26,503 nt of DNA from a virus: positions 1-26,503 of IMG/VR virus record IMGVR_UViG_3300004231_000010; one strand, given 5' to 3'. This document shows, piece by piece, positions 1 to 6,922 of the stretch. The translations under genes and the position numbers were made by a program. The notes under the pieces are model-generated. The model was given only the letters and a program-made list of their open reading frames with translations. It made no database searches and was not told the DNA's origin. The first letter of the stretch is position 1. Every line of letters begins with the position of its first letter.

Positions 1-858
1 CACGCTGGGCTGGTGGACGATGACCTTGTAGCCCGACACGGTGCCGTGCTGCAGGGTCATGGCCGACAGGGTGGCCGACAGCACGGTGCTGTAGAAAGTC
101 ACCTCCTGCGCGGCAGTCAGGTCCAGCTTGACGCTGCCGGCCATCGCACGGTTGGTGATGTCCACCGTCTCGCCGCCCAGCAGGGGGGAGAAGGTAACGG
201 CGTTGCCCAGATCCAGGTCGATACCCAGCGAGGGGTACGGCGTGCCGCCGCTGACCGCCGGCGCACCAGTGGGCGCCACGGTGGCGCCAAAGGTGACGTC
301 GCCGGTGTTGGCGTCGCTGATGGTGAGCGGGGTCTTGAAGGCCGAGAAGTCGACCGATGGTGCCGAGGCCGCCGTCGGCAGGCTGAACAGGCCCTGGAAG
401 CTGAAGACCAAGGTCGGCCGGTCACCCGAGGCCATGCCCAGCTTGACGTTGCCACGGGCGCCGACGATCTTGTGCAGGACACCGTCGTCATACCAGTACA
501 GGGTGACGCTTTCCTGTCCGGTGGTGATCGGCGTGTAGTCGACCCGGGTGAGTGCGATGAGCACCTCGGCCAGCGCGCAGGCGCGCAGCAGCGGGCCGTA
601 GGCCGGCGCGGTGCCCAGCGTGCCACTGCCGGCCAGCTCAACCTCGATCTCGCACGACACGTTGCGGGTGCCGACCAGCTGCTCACTGCCGCCCAGGAAC
701 GGGCGCACCAGGTCGCGGTCGACGTTGTTGGCCTGCAGCGGCGTGATCTTGGGCTTGCTGCACAGGATGGCGTTGGCGGCGCCGGTGGGCGTGGGGTCAA
801 CGCCGTAGGTGGCTTCGATCTTGGCCAGGATGACCTGGTTGCGCGTGTTGCGTGCCAT
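1..858 (-). CDS. Phage tail tube protein (3' end cut by window edge)
   Basis: The reading frame is open from an ATG at 858 to the window edge (286 codons seen, no stop). It begins MARNTRNQVILAKIEATYGV. The N-terminal stretch 'ILAKIEATYGVDPTPTGA', followed by a segment on distinguishing input values and long beta-rich Gly/Thr/Ser sequence, is the style of phage tail tube proteins of long-tailed phages. The protein would polymerise into the inner tube of the tail. An AGGAGG-like ribosome site lies about 10 nt before the ATG. It is last in the visible late operon, after a tail-terminator-like gene, which suits a lambda V-like position. Assembly chaperones and a tape measure would be expected further left. 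The family call rests on sequence style and position; the C-terminus is not visible. Confidence 0.72.
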   Translation of the reverse strand, partial: MARNTRNQVILAKIEATYGVDPTPTGAANAILCSKPKITPLQANNVDRDLVRPFLGGSEQLVGTRNVSCEIEVELAGSGTLGTAPAYGPLLRACALAEVLIALTRVDYTPITTGQESVTLYWYDDGVLHKIVGARGNVKLGMASGDRPTLVFSFQGLFSLPTAASAPSVDFSAFKTPLTISDANTGDVTFGATVAPTGAPAVSGGTPYPSLGIDLDLGNAVTFSPLLGGETVDITNRAMAGSVKLDLTAAQEVTFYSTVLSATLSAMTLQHGTVSGYKVIVHQPSV

Positions 859-863
859 GGCGA

Positions 864-1052
864 TCAGGCCTCCTGGCTGGCGCCGGCATCAGCCGCAGGC
901 GCATTGGTGGTAGTCGCATCAGCCGCGGGCGCCGGGTCGGTGCTCAGGTCAGGGGCAGCCGGTGCGGTCTGGTGCACCTGCGTCAGCGCGCCGGTGATCG
1001 GGTCGCGGCGATAGCTGCCACCCTGGTGGGGGTGTTCGGGGGTGTCGGCCAT
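864..1052 (-). CDS. Small Ala/Pro/Thr-rich protein of the tail gene cluster
   Basis: This 62-residue protein (MADTPEHPHQGGSYRRDPIT...) has an Ala/Pro/Asp-rich, probably disordered C-terminal half ending ADAGASQEA. The start is set by an AAGGA site 5 nt upstream of the ATG; a longer reading of the same frame would run through the neighbouring gene in an unlikely composition. It lies between the tail terminator and tail tube genes and ends 5 nt before the tube start codon. The N-terminal motif with 'GGSYRRDPITGALTQV' recurs in small proteins next to tail tube genes. No catalytic or membrane features are seen. Function unknown; a tail accessory role is inferred from position only. Confidence 0.6.
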   Translation of the reverse strand: MADTPEHPHQGGSYRRDPITGALTQVHQTAPAAPDLSTDPAPAADATTTNAPAADAGASQEA

Positions 1053-1074
1053 GGGGGTCCTTGAGAGGATGGGG

Positions 1075-1533
1075 TCAGGCGCCGGGGCTGTTGAGGGTGT
1101 TGCCAACGGTGCGGTGGGACACGGGGTACAGGCCCACGGTGATGCCGGTGCGGGTGTCCAGCACCTGCATGTCGCTGCGGATGGTGGGCTGGCGAAGGTC
1201 GGCGCCCACGATGGCCGCGCCAAGCGGGTTACCGGCCATGAGGCGCTGGTACACACGAGCGTGCAGCGCGCGGCTGGCGCGGCCGGCAGCGCTGCGGGCA
1301 TCGGCCCGGGCATAGCATTCGATCTGCACCGTGGTGGTCCAGTCGACCGGGGCACCCATCAGCACGGTGGGCGACTCGGGATCGCTTCCAACGATGCTGA
1401 TGCAGACGGCCTCGTCCGTTGTCTCGGGCAGGCTGCCAATGTCCACGTCCTCGCCGATGGGGCCGGCGGTGACGGCGGGGGCCTGGGCCAGCAGGGCGAG
1501 CACGGCATCGACGATGGCGTCGTGTGCATTCAC
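1075..1533 (-). CDS. Probable tail terminator / minor tail protein (lambda gpU-like position)
   Basis: This 152-residue protein starts at a GTG that overlaps the TGA of the upstream gene (GTGA), implying translational coupling. The N-terminal helix MNAHDAIVDAVLALLAQAP, followed by a beta-strand pattern with 'VQIECYAR' and a helix 'RASRALHARVYQRLM', matches the alpha/beta layout of short tail-terminator proteins that cap the tail tube. The size and its place between a head-tail joining gene and the tail tube gene fit that role. There is no motif that proves it; the call is by size, fold pattern and synteny. Confidence 0.55.
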   Translation of the reverse strand: MNAHDAIVDAVLALLAQAPAVTAGPIGEDVDIGSLPETTDEAVCISIVGSDPESPTVLMGAPVDWTTTVQIECYARADARSAAGRASRALHARVYQRLMAGNPLGAAIVGADLRQPTIRSDMQVLDTRTGITVGLYPVSHRTVGNTLNSPGA

Positions 1534-1871
1534 GCGAGATGCTCCAGATCCAGCAGGCTGTCGCCAGCCTCGGGCGTGTCAGTGCGGCGCTGCACGCGCC
1601 AGGTGGTGGTGGCACCGCGGTACAGCACATCCAGGGTGCTGCCCTTTTGCACATCGACTACCAGGACGCTGATGGGCACCAACACCGAGGGCTCACGGCC
1701 GGGCATGTGCATGCTGCCCAGACCATCGACCACCGGCTGGCTGAACACCGCCGGCATCTGCACGCCCGCTGCCGCACCGCTGCCCAGCGTGACGACGGCA
1801 TTGGCCATCAGGCTGACCACAGACGCGGCCAGCTGGGCCTCAGCCGCAGCAAACGGGGTAGCGATGGGCAT
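1530..1871 (-). CDS. Probable head-tail joining protein
   Basis: This 113-residue protein begins MPIATPFAAAEAQLAASVVS and ends LLDLEHLA. An N-terminal amphipathic helix is followed by beta strands ('ISVLVVDVQKGSTLDVLYRG', 'TTWRVQRR'), the pattern of small head-tail connector proteins such as lambda FII. The start at 1871 avoids overlap with the DUF2190 gene; the frame is open to 2090, so a longer form cannot be excluded, and no clear ribosome site is visible at either start. The order capsid, DUF2190, this gene, terminator and tube is the usual lambdoid order. Function is inferred from this order. Confidence 0.5.
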   Translation of the reverse strand: MPIATPFAAAEAQLAASVVSLMANAVVTLGSGAAAGVQMPAVFSQPVVDGLGSMHMPGREPSVLVPISVLVVDVQKGSTLDVLYRGATTTWRVQRRTDTPEAGDSLLDLEHLA

Positions 1872-1887
1872 GGGCGCGGCGCCAGGC

Positions 1888-2214
1888 TCAGCGGTTGAGC
1901 TGGACGGCGACCGTGGTGGCGCCGTTGCCAGCCGCCGCCGCGGCGTAGCCGGCCAGGGTGTTGCCGGCCGAGGTGGTGGTGAGCCGGTCGTTGGCCGAGT
2001 CGTAGTACACCAGGGCGCCCTGGGCGACCACATCGGTGGACAGCTTGGCGTAGCTGAACACGTCGGACACCGCCAACGGGCCGGTGGCACCGGCTGCGAT
2101 GGCAGCCAGCGTGATGCCCACGCGAACGCCGACCACCACCATCTTGCCGTTGGCGACTGCGCCGCCGGGGGTGTAGTCCAGGACCTTGCCGTCCTGGATG
2201 TATTTGCTGGTCAT
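1888..2214 (-). CDS. DUF2190 family protein (putative capsid accessory/decoration)
   Basis: This 108-residue protein begins MTSKYIQDGKVLDYTPGGAV and carries the hallmarks of DUF2190: an early 'GKMVVVGVRVGI' strand, a central 'GPLAVSDVFSYAKLST', then 'GALVYYDSANDRLTTT' and a final 'AGNTLAGYAAAAAGNGAT'. DUF2190 proteins are normally encoded next to the major capsid gene, as here, and are thought to sit on or stabilise the capsid; that role is known only by association. A GGAAAGG site lies 6 nt before the ATG. The gene follows the capsid fusion gene by about 50 bp. Confidence 0.8.
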   Translation of the reverse strand: MTSKYIQDGKVLDYTPGGAVANGKMVVVGVRVGITLAAIAAGATGPLAVSDVFSYAKLSTDVVAQGALVYYDSANDRLTTTSAGNTLAGYAAAAAGNGATTVAVQLNR

Positions 2215-2264
2215 GAAGAACCTTTCCGCTCAGATCAAGGGATGGGGGTTGCCGCTGCAGCCGA

Positions 2265-4421
2265 TCAGGCGCCGGGGTTCTTGTAGGAGGACTTGTATTC
2301 CACCCAGGCGATGCCGTAGTCCAGGCGAACCTTCCAGCGGGTGCCGTCGACGGTGAAGCCGATCTCGTTCTCCAGGTACGGCTCCTGGTTGCCGTCGAGG
2401 AAGGCCACCTCGATGGCGGGGGCCACCTGCGGGTCAGCGAACGCGTACCAGGCGGTGCCCGTCAGGCGCGGGCTGCCGATGGTGCGGCTGAACATGCCGT
2501 AGCTCTTGTTGTTGCGCTCCAGCTTGTTGGAGGCATCGGGGTCGTACTTGCTGCCGTTGATGACGTCGGCATCGCCCTTCAGGCCCAGGGGGCCCAGCCA
2601 GATGCTGGGCTGCAGGTCCAGGAAGTCGTTGCCGGACACGTCCTTCTGCGAACCCATGGCGGTGCGCACAGCGTCGAACGAGGCCACGCCGGGCGCCGCG
2701 CCGGCGCCGGCCAGGTTGCCGTGGTTGGCATGGAACAGGGCCACGCCGTCGCTGTAGTTGCCCGGGGTGTTGATCAGGGCGTAGACATCGCTCTCGATGG
2801 TGCGGCGGGCAGCGCGGCCCAGGCCGGCGGCCAGGCTGCTGAAGGCCGACAGGTCATCGTTGATGATGGCCTGGCGCGACAGGTTGATGATGTTGCCCTT
2901 GGTGGCCGCGATGATGCTGGCCTTCTCGCCATCGGGGATGGTCTTGTTCTTGAACTCGCCCACCTCGGTCAGGCTGTCGAGGTTGCCGAAGCTGCCGGTG
3001 CGGTAGCGGTTGTGCGCGCGGAAGTCGCTGACGGTGCCGACGTTGCAGAACAGGCTCCAGGTGTCGGCCTGGGTGGCGTAGGCGTTCTGCAACACCTTGT
3101 GCATGGTGGTTTCGAGCAGGATGGGGAAATCGCTGCCGGTCTGGGTGAAGGCCAGCGCCACCACCTCCATCTGGCCCATGCCGTCGATGTTCTTGCCCAT
3201 GCGGCGCAGGCTGGCTTCGGCCAGGCCCAAGAGCTTGCGGCCGCGCAAGGGGTTGGCCGAACTGGCGATGATCCGGTCGCCCTTGCGGTCGTTCAGGCCG
3301 GCGCGGGCCATGATGGCTTCGCAGGCCGCGGCGCGGAACTTTTCGGCCTCGTCCTCGGTGGTGGTGACGCGTGCGCCGCCATTGGGGTTGGCCGGGGTGA
3401 CACCCTTGGCCATCAGGCCCAGCAGCTTGCGGCCGGCGGCCTCGGGCGTGCAGGTGGTGTCCTGCTCGCACTGGTCGGCCATCGTGGCGAGCTCGGTCTG
3501 GTCGATGTCGTTGCGCGTGGCGAACGGGGCGAACTGCGCGCGCACGTCGGTGCGGCGGCGGGCCTCGGCCTGAACGGCCTCGGTGCGGGCAGCGGCCAGG
3601 GCCTCATCGGTGGCCGCCGGCTGGTTGGGTTGGGGCATGGAAGTCCTTGCGGTTTGGGCGGCAGCGGCCGCGGGGGTGGAAACGGAAGCGGCAACCAGGC
3701 CCAGGCGCTGGGCCATGGCCTGGGGGGTGGCGTAGCGCGACAGGTCGAGCGCACGGGTACCGCTGGCCTGCACGGGCAGTGCGCTGGTGGTGCGGGTGGC
3801 CAGGCCGGCATCGACGGCATCGGCGGCGGTGAAGAAGTGGTCCACGCCGTCGGTGAGCCAGGCGGTCATCACCTCTTCGGCCGTCTGGCCGGTGGCCGCG
3901 GCGTAGCTGGTGGCCATGGCCCGGGCGTACGTGTCCAGCTGGTCGGCTGCGATGCGCAGCTCGGCCGCATTGCCGCCGGTGTAGGTCCACGGGGCGTGGA
4001 TCATCATCAGCGCGTTGTCGGCCATCTCGCGCTCGTCGCCGGCCATGGCGATCAGGCTGGCGATGCTGTAGGCGATGGCGTCGACGCAGGTGGTGACGCG
4101 GGCCGGATGGCGCTTGAGCGCGTTGTAGATGGCGATGCCATCGGGCACCGACCCGCCGATGCTGCAGATGCGCACGGTGATCGAGTCGGCCTGCACGGCC
4201 TGCAGTTCCTCGATGAAGCTGGCAGCGGTGACGGTCTCTTCCCACCAGTTGGGGCCGATGTCGCCGTAGATGTAGATCTCGGCCTCGGCGCGCGGCGGCT
4301 GGTCACCCCGGGCCAGCACCTGGCGGGTGGGCCGAACGGTGTACCAGCGGCCATCCTGCGCGGACGGCGTGCCCTTTGCGGGCGGCTGCGGGTTGGGGTT
4401 TTCGGTGGGCATGGCGCGCAT
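2265..4421 (-). CDS. Prohead protease / major capsid protein fusion
   Basis: This 718-residue polyprotein has two parts. Residues about 45-215 are a ClpP/S14-like serine protease: the 'GDIG' strand, 'SIGGSVPDGIAIYNAL' (about 87-102), a nucleophile-type motif AIAYS with Ser119, and MIHAP with His142. After an Ala/Gln/Glu-rich, scaffold-like helical stretch (about 250-300), residues from about 360 form an HK97-type major capsid protein. It contains 'SANPLRGRKLLGLAEASLRRM', 'TRYRTGSFG'-type sequence and a 'VRLDYGIAWVEYKSSYKNPGA' end. Such fusions are known in lambdoid phages: the protease matures the head and is cut from the shell subunit. The start may be Met1 or Met4 (4412); neither has a strong ribosome site. 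The frame is intact, with no frameshift. Confidence 0.9.
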   Translation of the reverse strand: MRAMPTENPNPQPPAKGTPSAQDGRWYTVRPTRQVLARGDQPPRAEAEIYIYGDIGPNWWEETVTAASFIEELQAVQADSITVRICSIGGSVPDGIAIYNALKRHPARVTTCVDAIAYSIASLIAMAGDEREMADNALMMIHAPWTYTGGNAAELRIAADQLDTYARAMATSYAAATGQTAEEVMTAWLTDGVDHFFTAADAVDAGLATRTTSALPVQASGTRALDLSRYATPQAMAQRLGLVAASVSTPAAAAAQTARTSMPQPNQPAATDEALAAARTEAVQAEARRRTDVRAQFAPFATRNDIDQTELATMADQCEQDTTCTPEAAGRKLLGLMAKGVTPANPNGGARVTTTEDEAEKFRAAACEAIMARAGLNDRKGDRIIASSANPLRGRKLLGLAEASLRRMGKNIDGMGQMEVVALAFTQTGSDFPILLETTMHKVLQNAYATQADTWSLFCNVGTVSDFRAHNRYRTGSFGNLDSLTEVGEFKNKTIPDGEKASIIAATKGNIINLSRQAIINDDLSAFSSLAAGLGRAARRTIESDVYALINTPGNYSDGVALFHANHGNLAGAGAAPGVASFDAVRTAMGSQKDVSGNDFLDLQPSIWLGPLGLKGDADVINGSKYDPDASNKLERNNKSYGMFSRTIGSPRLTGTAWYAFADPQVAPAIEVAFLDGNQEPYLENEIGFTVDGTRWKVRLDYGIAWVEYKSSYKNPGA

Positions 4422-4467
4422 GGTGTGCGCGCTGGGGTGCCACTTCTACCCGGGAAATGGGACTTGT

Positions 4468-4698
4468 CTACACCGCACCCGCTTCGGCCTGTTGCCAGGC
4501 CTCATAGGCAGGCCAGAAGCGCGATCGACTGCCCGGCTGGCGGGCCTTGGGGTTGCCGTCGCGCCGCAGCACGATGGGGCCGCACCAGGGGTGCTGCTCG
4601 AAGTCCCACACGCGGCCACGGTCATCGGTGACCGTGTGGTCCCGGCCGCCCAGGGTCAGGCTGAAGCCAGTGCAGCTGGCGCAGCACAGCCGGGGCAT
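4468..4698 (-). CDS. Small Cys-containing phage protein, unknown function
   Basis: This 76-residue protein (MPRLCCASCTGFSLTLGGRD...) has an N-terminal CCxxC cluster, then 'GRVWDFEQHPWCGPIVLRRD' and a 'SRFWPAYEAWQQA' end. It starts 2 nt after the stop codon of the upstream zinc-ribbon gene. The Cys cluster plus a distant Cys could bind zinc. Nothing in it resembles a structural head protein. It stands directly before the capsid fusion gene, where a portal would be expected, so its presence here is odd. No family recognised. Confidence 0.6.
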   Translation of the reverse strand: MPRLCCASCTGFSLTLGGRDHTVTDDRGRVWDFEQHPWCGPIVLRRDGNPKARQPGSRSRFWPAYEAWQQAEAGAV

Positions 4699-4700
4699 GG

Positions 4701-5111
4701 TTAGAGCTCTTCGCCACAGGCCCAGCACTCGGCGCTGTAGAGCGCGTCGACGCCGGCGCCACAGCTGCCGCAAACCGGGCTGCCGCTGTAGTCGTGTTCG
4801 TCGAGACAGTCGTCGTCGCCGGTCCCGTCGTTCTGCGCTGTCGGGGCGGCGGCGTTGAAATGGTCCCGGCCCCCCTGCATGCACTCGGTGGCGCAGTGGT
4901 GCCAGCCGGGGCCTCCTCGCTTACCGTAGTCCGTGGCGCCGCAGGTCTGGCACTCGAACACGGCTTGGCTGCACCGGCCGTCGCCGACTTCATCGGGGTG
5001 GGGGCAGGCCCTGCCGCCGATGCTGGCCCACTGGTGCCGACCGTTGGCGCAGGCCTCGCTGCCCAGCGCAGTGGATGCTTCGCGGATCAGGGATTGCAGG
5101 GCGAACGTCAC
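4701..5111 (-). CDS. Zinc-ribbon-like protein of unknown function
   Basis: This 136-residue protein starts at a GTG overlapping the TGA of the upstream gene (GTGA). It is Cys-rich. An N-terminal part has 'GRHQWASIGGRACPHPD' and CQTCGATDYG; the C-terminus has CGSCGAGVDALY followed by ECWACGEEL, a typical paired CxxC...CxxC zinc ribbon (about residues 113-133). The middle is acidic and low in complexity. The protein probably binds metal and perhaps nucleic acid or a partner protein. It forms a coupled set with its two neighbours. No specific function can be given. Confidence 0.6.
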   Translation of the reverse strand: MTFALQSLIREASTALGSEACANGRHQWASIGGRACPHPDEVGDGRCSQAVFECQTCGATDYGKRGGPGWHHCATECMQGGRDHFNAAAPTAQNDGTGDDDCLDEHDYSGSPVCGSCGAGVDALYSAECWACGEEL

Positions 5112-6277
5112 AGCGCCTCCCCCTTCGCTGCCGGGGCAACACCTTCAAGCACGGCCCGGACGACACACGCGGCGTTGTCGCCGGTGGCGTCCTCCAGCAG
5201 CGCAGTTATCGCCTCGTCCACGGCTGGCAGATCGCGGATGCGCTCGCACTCCGACCATGCTGGCAGCGGTGCGGCGCTGGGCTGGGCGGTGGGTGCCGCC
5301 ACTGCGGGCGCTGATGCGCGGACGGCCAGCGCCATCTCGATGCCGTCCACGATCTTGCGGTGGAACGCTTCGGCATCCACCGTCTCGGCGTTGTATCCAC
5401 CGACTCCGAGCCAGCACGCCAGCTTGCGCAGCACTTGCTCGGCTGGCGTCTCGTCGGGATATGGGTTCCGGTCGATGGGTCGCAGCGGGTCCTGCATCGG
5501 GTCAATCCGCGCCGACACTGGCGCTGCCTGCGGTGCTGAGGCGGCCAGGCCATAGCGGTCGCGCATGTCGGCCGCAAGAACCGGGTGAGTTGCTTCCACG
5601 GCATCGGCATACGCTGCCAAGGCCAGGCGGGCGCACGGGTCGTGGTCAACGTCCAGCACGAAGTGCTCGCAGCCATGATGCTTGCCGCCCAGCTCGCTGC
5701 TGCCATCGGTACGCCGTACGTCGAACTTGTGGAACACCCCCTGCTGCTCGGCCGGCTTCGTCATGTCCCGCTCGGGAAGCGGGTCAGGCCCGCCGCAGCC
5801 GCAGAAGGGAAAGCGGCCGCAGTACTCCCTTCCGCCGCATGGCGCCTGCGACTTTCCTGGCGCTGCCTGCGGTGCTGCGAACACGCTCTGCACCTGTTCT
5901 GAGGTCCAGTCGGGCAGCAGGCTCTTGGCAAATGCCAAGTCGGTCCTGAACCGCGCCTTCACACGATCCACGGCATCGGTCAGCGGTGCTGGCGCTGTGG
6001 TGACGGACTCTGAAGCCGACGCCGGCACATCACGCGCCGCGGCGATCAGCTGCAACAGGTCTTCACGGCGAACGCCCTTGATGGCAACACCTTTGTGGTC
6101 AAGCTGGTTGAGGGTGCCACACAGCCAGTCGTCGAGCAGCTGGCTGGCAGACAACTCGGCCAGGCCCACGCGTGGGCAATGGGCTGCCACGCAGCGGCCG
6201 GCGATGTGGTCCATGCCGCAGCGGTTGGGTCCGCGCCGGCAGGCATTCTGAATGGTGGCGGCTTCGTCTTCGGTCAT
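5108..6277 (-). CDS. Mosaic hypothetical phage protein with Cys/His clusters
   Basis: This 389-residue protein begins MTEDEAATIQNACRRGPNRC; the start is supported by an AAGGAG site 9 nt upstream. It looks like several short modules joined by Ala/Pro linkers: a Cys-rich N-terminus (CGMDHIAGRCVAAHC), a helical 'LLQLIAAARDVP' segment, a central 'CGGREYCGRFPFCGCGG' knot, and then a module with 'GGKHHGCEHFVLDVDHDPCA' and 'ATHPVLAADMRDRYG'. The C-terminal part has two helical blocks. The central His/Cys module occurs in unrelated phage proteins as a small cassette. No enzyme motif is evident. It is not a portal: it lacks that size and fold pattern. Confidence 0.6.
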   Translation of the reverse strand: MTEDEAATIQNACRRGPNRCGMDHIAGRCVAAHCPRVGLAELSASQLLDDWLCGTLNQLDHKGVAIKGVRREDLLQLIAAARDVPASASESVTTAPAPLTDAVDRVKARFRTDLAFAKSLLPDWTSEQVQSVFAAPQAAPGKSQAPCGGREYCGRFPFCGCGGPDPLPERDMTKPAEQQGVFHKFDVRRTDGSSELGGKHHGCEHFVLDVDHDPCARLALAAYADAVEATHPVLAADMRDRYGLAASAPQAAPVSARIDPMQDPLRPIDRNPYPDETPAEQVLRKLACWLGVGGYNAETVDAEAFHRKIVDGIEMALAVRASAPAVAAPTAQPSAAPLPAWSECERIRDLPAVDEAITALLEDATGDNAACVVRAVLEGVAPAAKGEAL

Positions 6278-6302
6278 GGGTGCAGGCTCCTTCGTGTGTA
6301 TG

Positions 6303-6626
6303 TCAGGCACCTGGCGCGCGTGCGCCGCAGATGCGGTAGACGGTGGTGGGGCTGACGCCGTGCTGCTGGCAGACCTGGATGAGGTTCTTGCCGTTGAACT
6401 GGCGCCGGATCTGGCGGTCACGGGTGGCGGTGTCGCTGGCGGGCACGTAGATCTCGCTGCTTCCCCAGCGCTGGCGCAGGCCAGCGCCCAGGCGGGCAGC
6501 GCAGTCGGCCGCGCTGTGTGGTGCACGCTCAGCGAAGACTTGCTCGCAGACCTCGGCCAGGTCGGCCTCGAACTGAGCGACGAGCTGCTCGCGGTGCTCT
6601 CGGCTCTTGGGGTTGGGCTTCGACAT
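6303..6626 (-). CDS. Mor/C-like transcription activator
   Basis: This 107-residue protein begins MSKPNPKSREHREQLVAQFE. The C-terminal part (about 75-102), 'DRQIRRQFNGKNLIQVCQQ' followed by 'HGVSPTTVYRICG', matches the helix-turn-helix of the Mor transcription activator family. In Mu, Mor and C turn on middle and late promoters. The N-terminal helix with 'EADLAEVCEQVFAE' fits the dimerisation half. Its ATG overlaps the TGA of the upstream gene (TGAATG). It sits inside the late head-gene run rather than in a regulatory region, which is unusual; it may drive the capsid and tail genes downstream. The family call is good, the target is inferred. Confidence 0.75.
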   Translation of the reverse strand: MSKPNPKSREHREQLVAQFEADLAEVCEQVFAERAPHSAADCAARLGAGLRQRWGSSEIYVPASDTATRDRQIRRQFNGKNLIQVCQQHGVSPTTVYRICGARAPGA

Positions 6627-6911
6627 TCAGGTCCCCATGAATTGGACGGCCCGGTCACCGATCAGGTCAGCGACGGTCGCATCGCGCAGGTAGGTACGCT
6701 GAAGCCGCCAGCCCTTTGCTTCTCGACGCGACTCCGATTCGCGCCACTCGCTGGCCGATCCGCGGTAGCCCGGCGGGGGAAGGTCGGCTGCAGGACTGGC
6801 GTCGGAAACCATCACTTCGATTTCGATCTGCAGCACCAGACGGCCAGTGACGGCTTGACGTCGGCAGCGCATCGCGCCGGTGGGGTGCTCTCGGGTTTGG
6901 AAAACGTGCAT
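6627..6911 (-). CDS. Hypothetical phage protein
   Basis: This 94-residue protein begins MHVFQTREHPTGAMRCRRQA. The ATG at 6911 is preceded by an AGGAG site 5 nt away, so it is preferred over the in-frame ATG at 6941, which would overlap the terminase end. A beta-rich N-terminal half ('GRLVLQIEIEVMVS') is followed by a charged helix with 'ASEWRESESRREAKGW'. No family recognised. It overlaps the Mor-like gene by a TGAATG junction and so is probably co-translated with it. It could be a small partner of that regulator, but there is no direct sign of this. Confidence 0.6.
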   Translation of the reverse strand: MHVFQTREHPTGAMRCRRQAVTGRLVLQIEIEVMVSDASPAADLPPPGYRGSASEWRESESRREAKGWRLQRTYLRDATVADLIGDRAVQFMGT

Positions 6912-6922
6912 GCGGTCTCCTG

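Noticed and set aside
2721-4631. 636-residue plus-strand open frame
   Set aside because: It is antisense to the protease/capsid fusion. Gly/Val/His-rich shadow, no recognisable domain.
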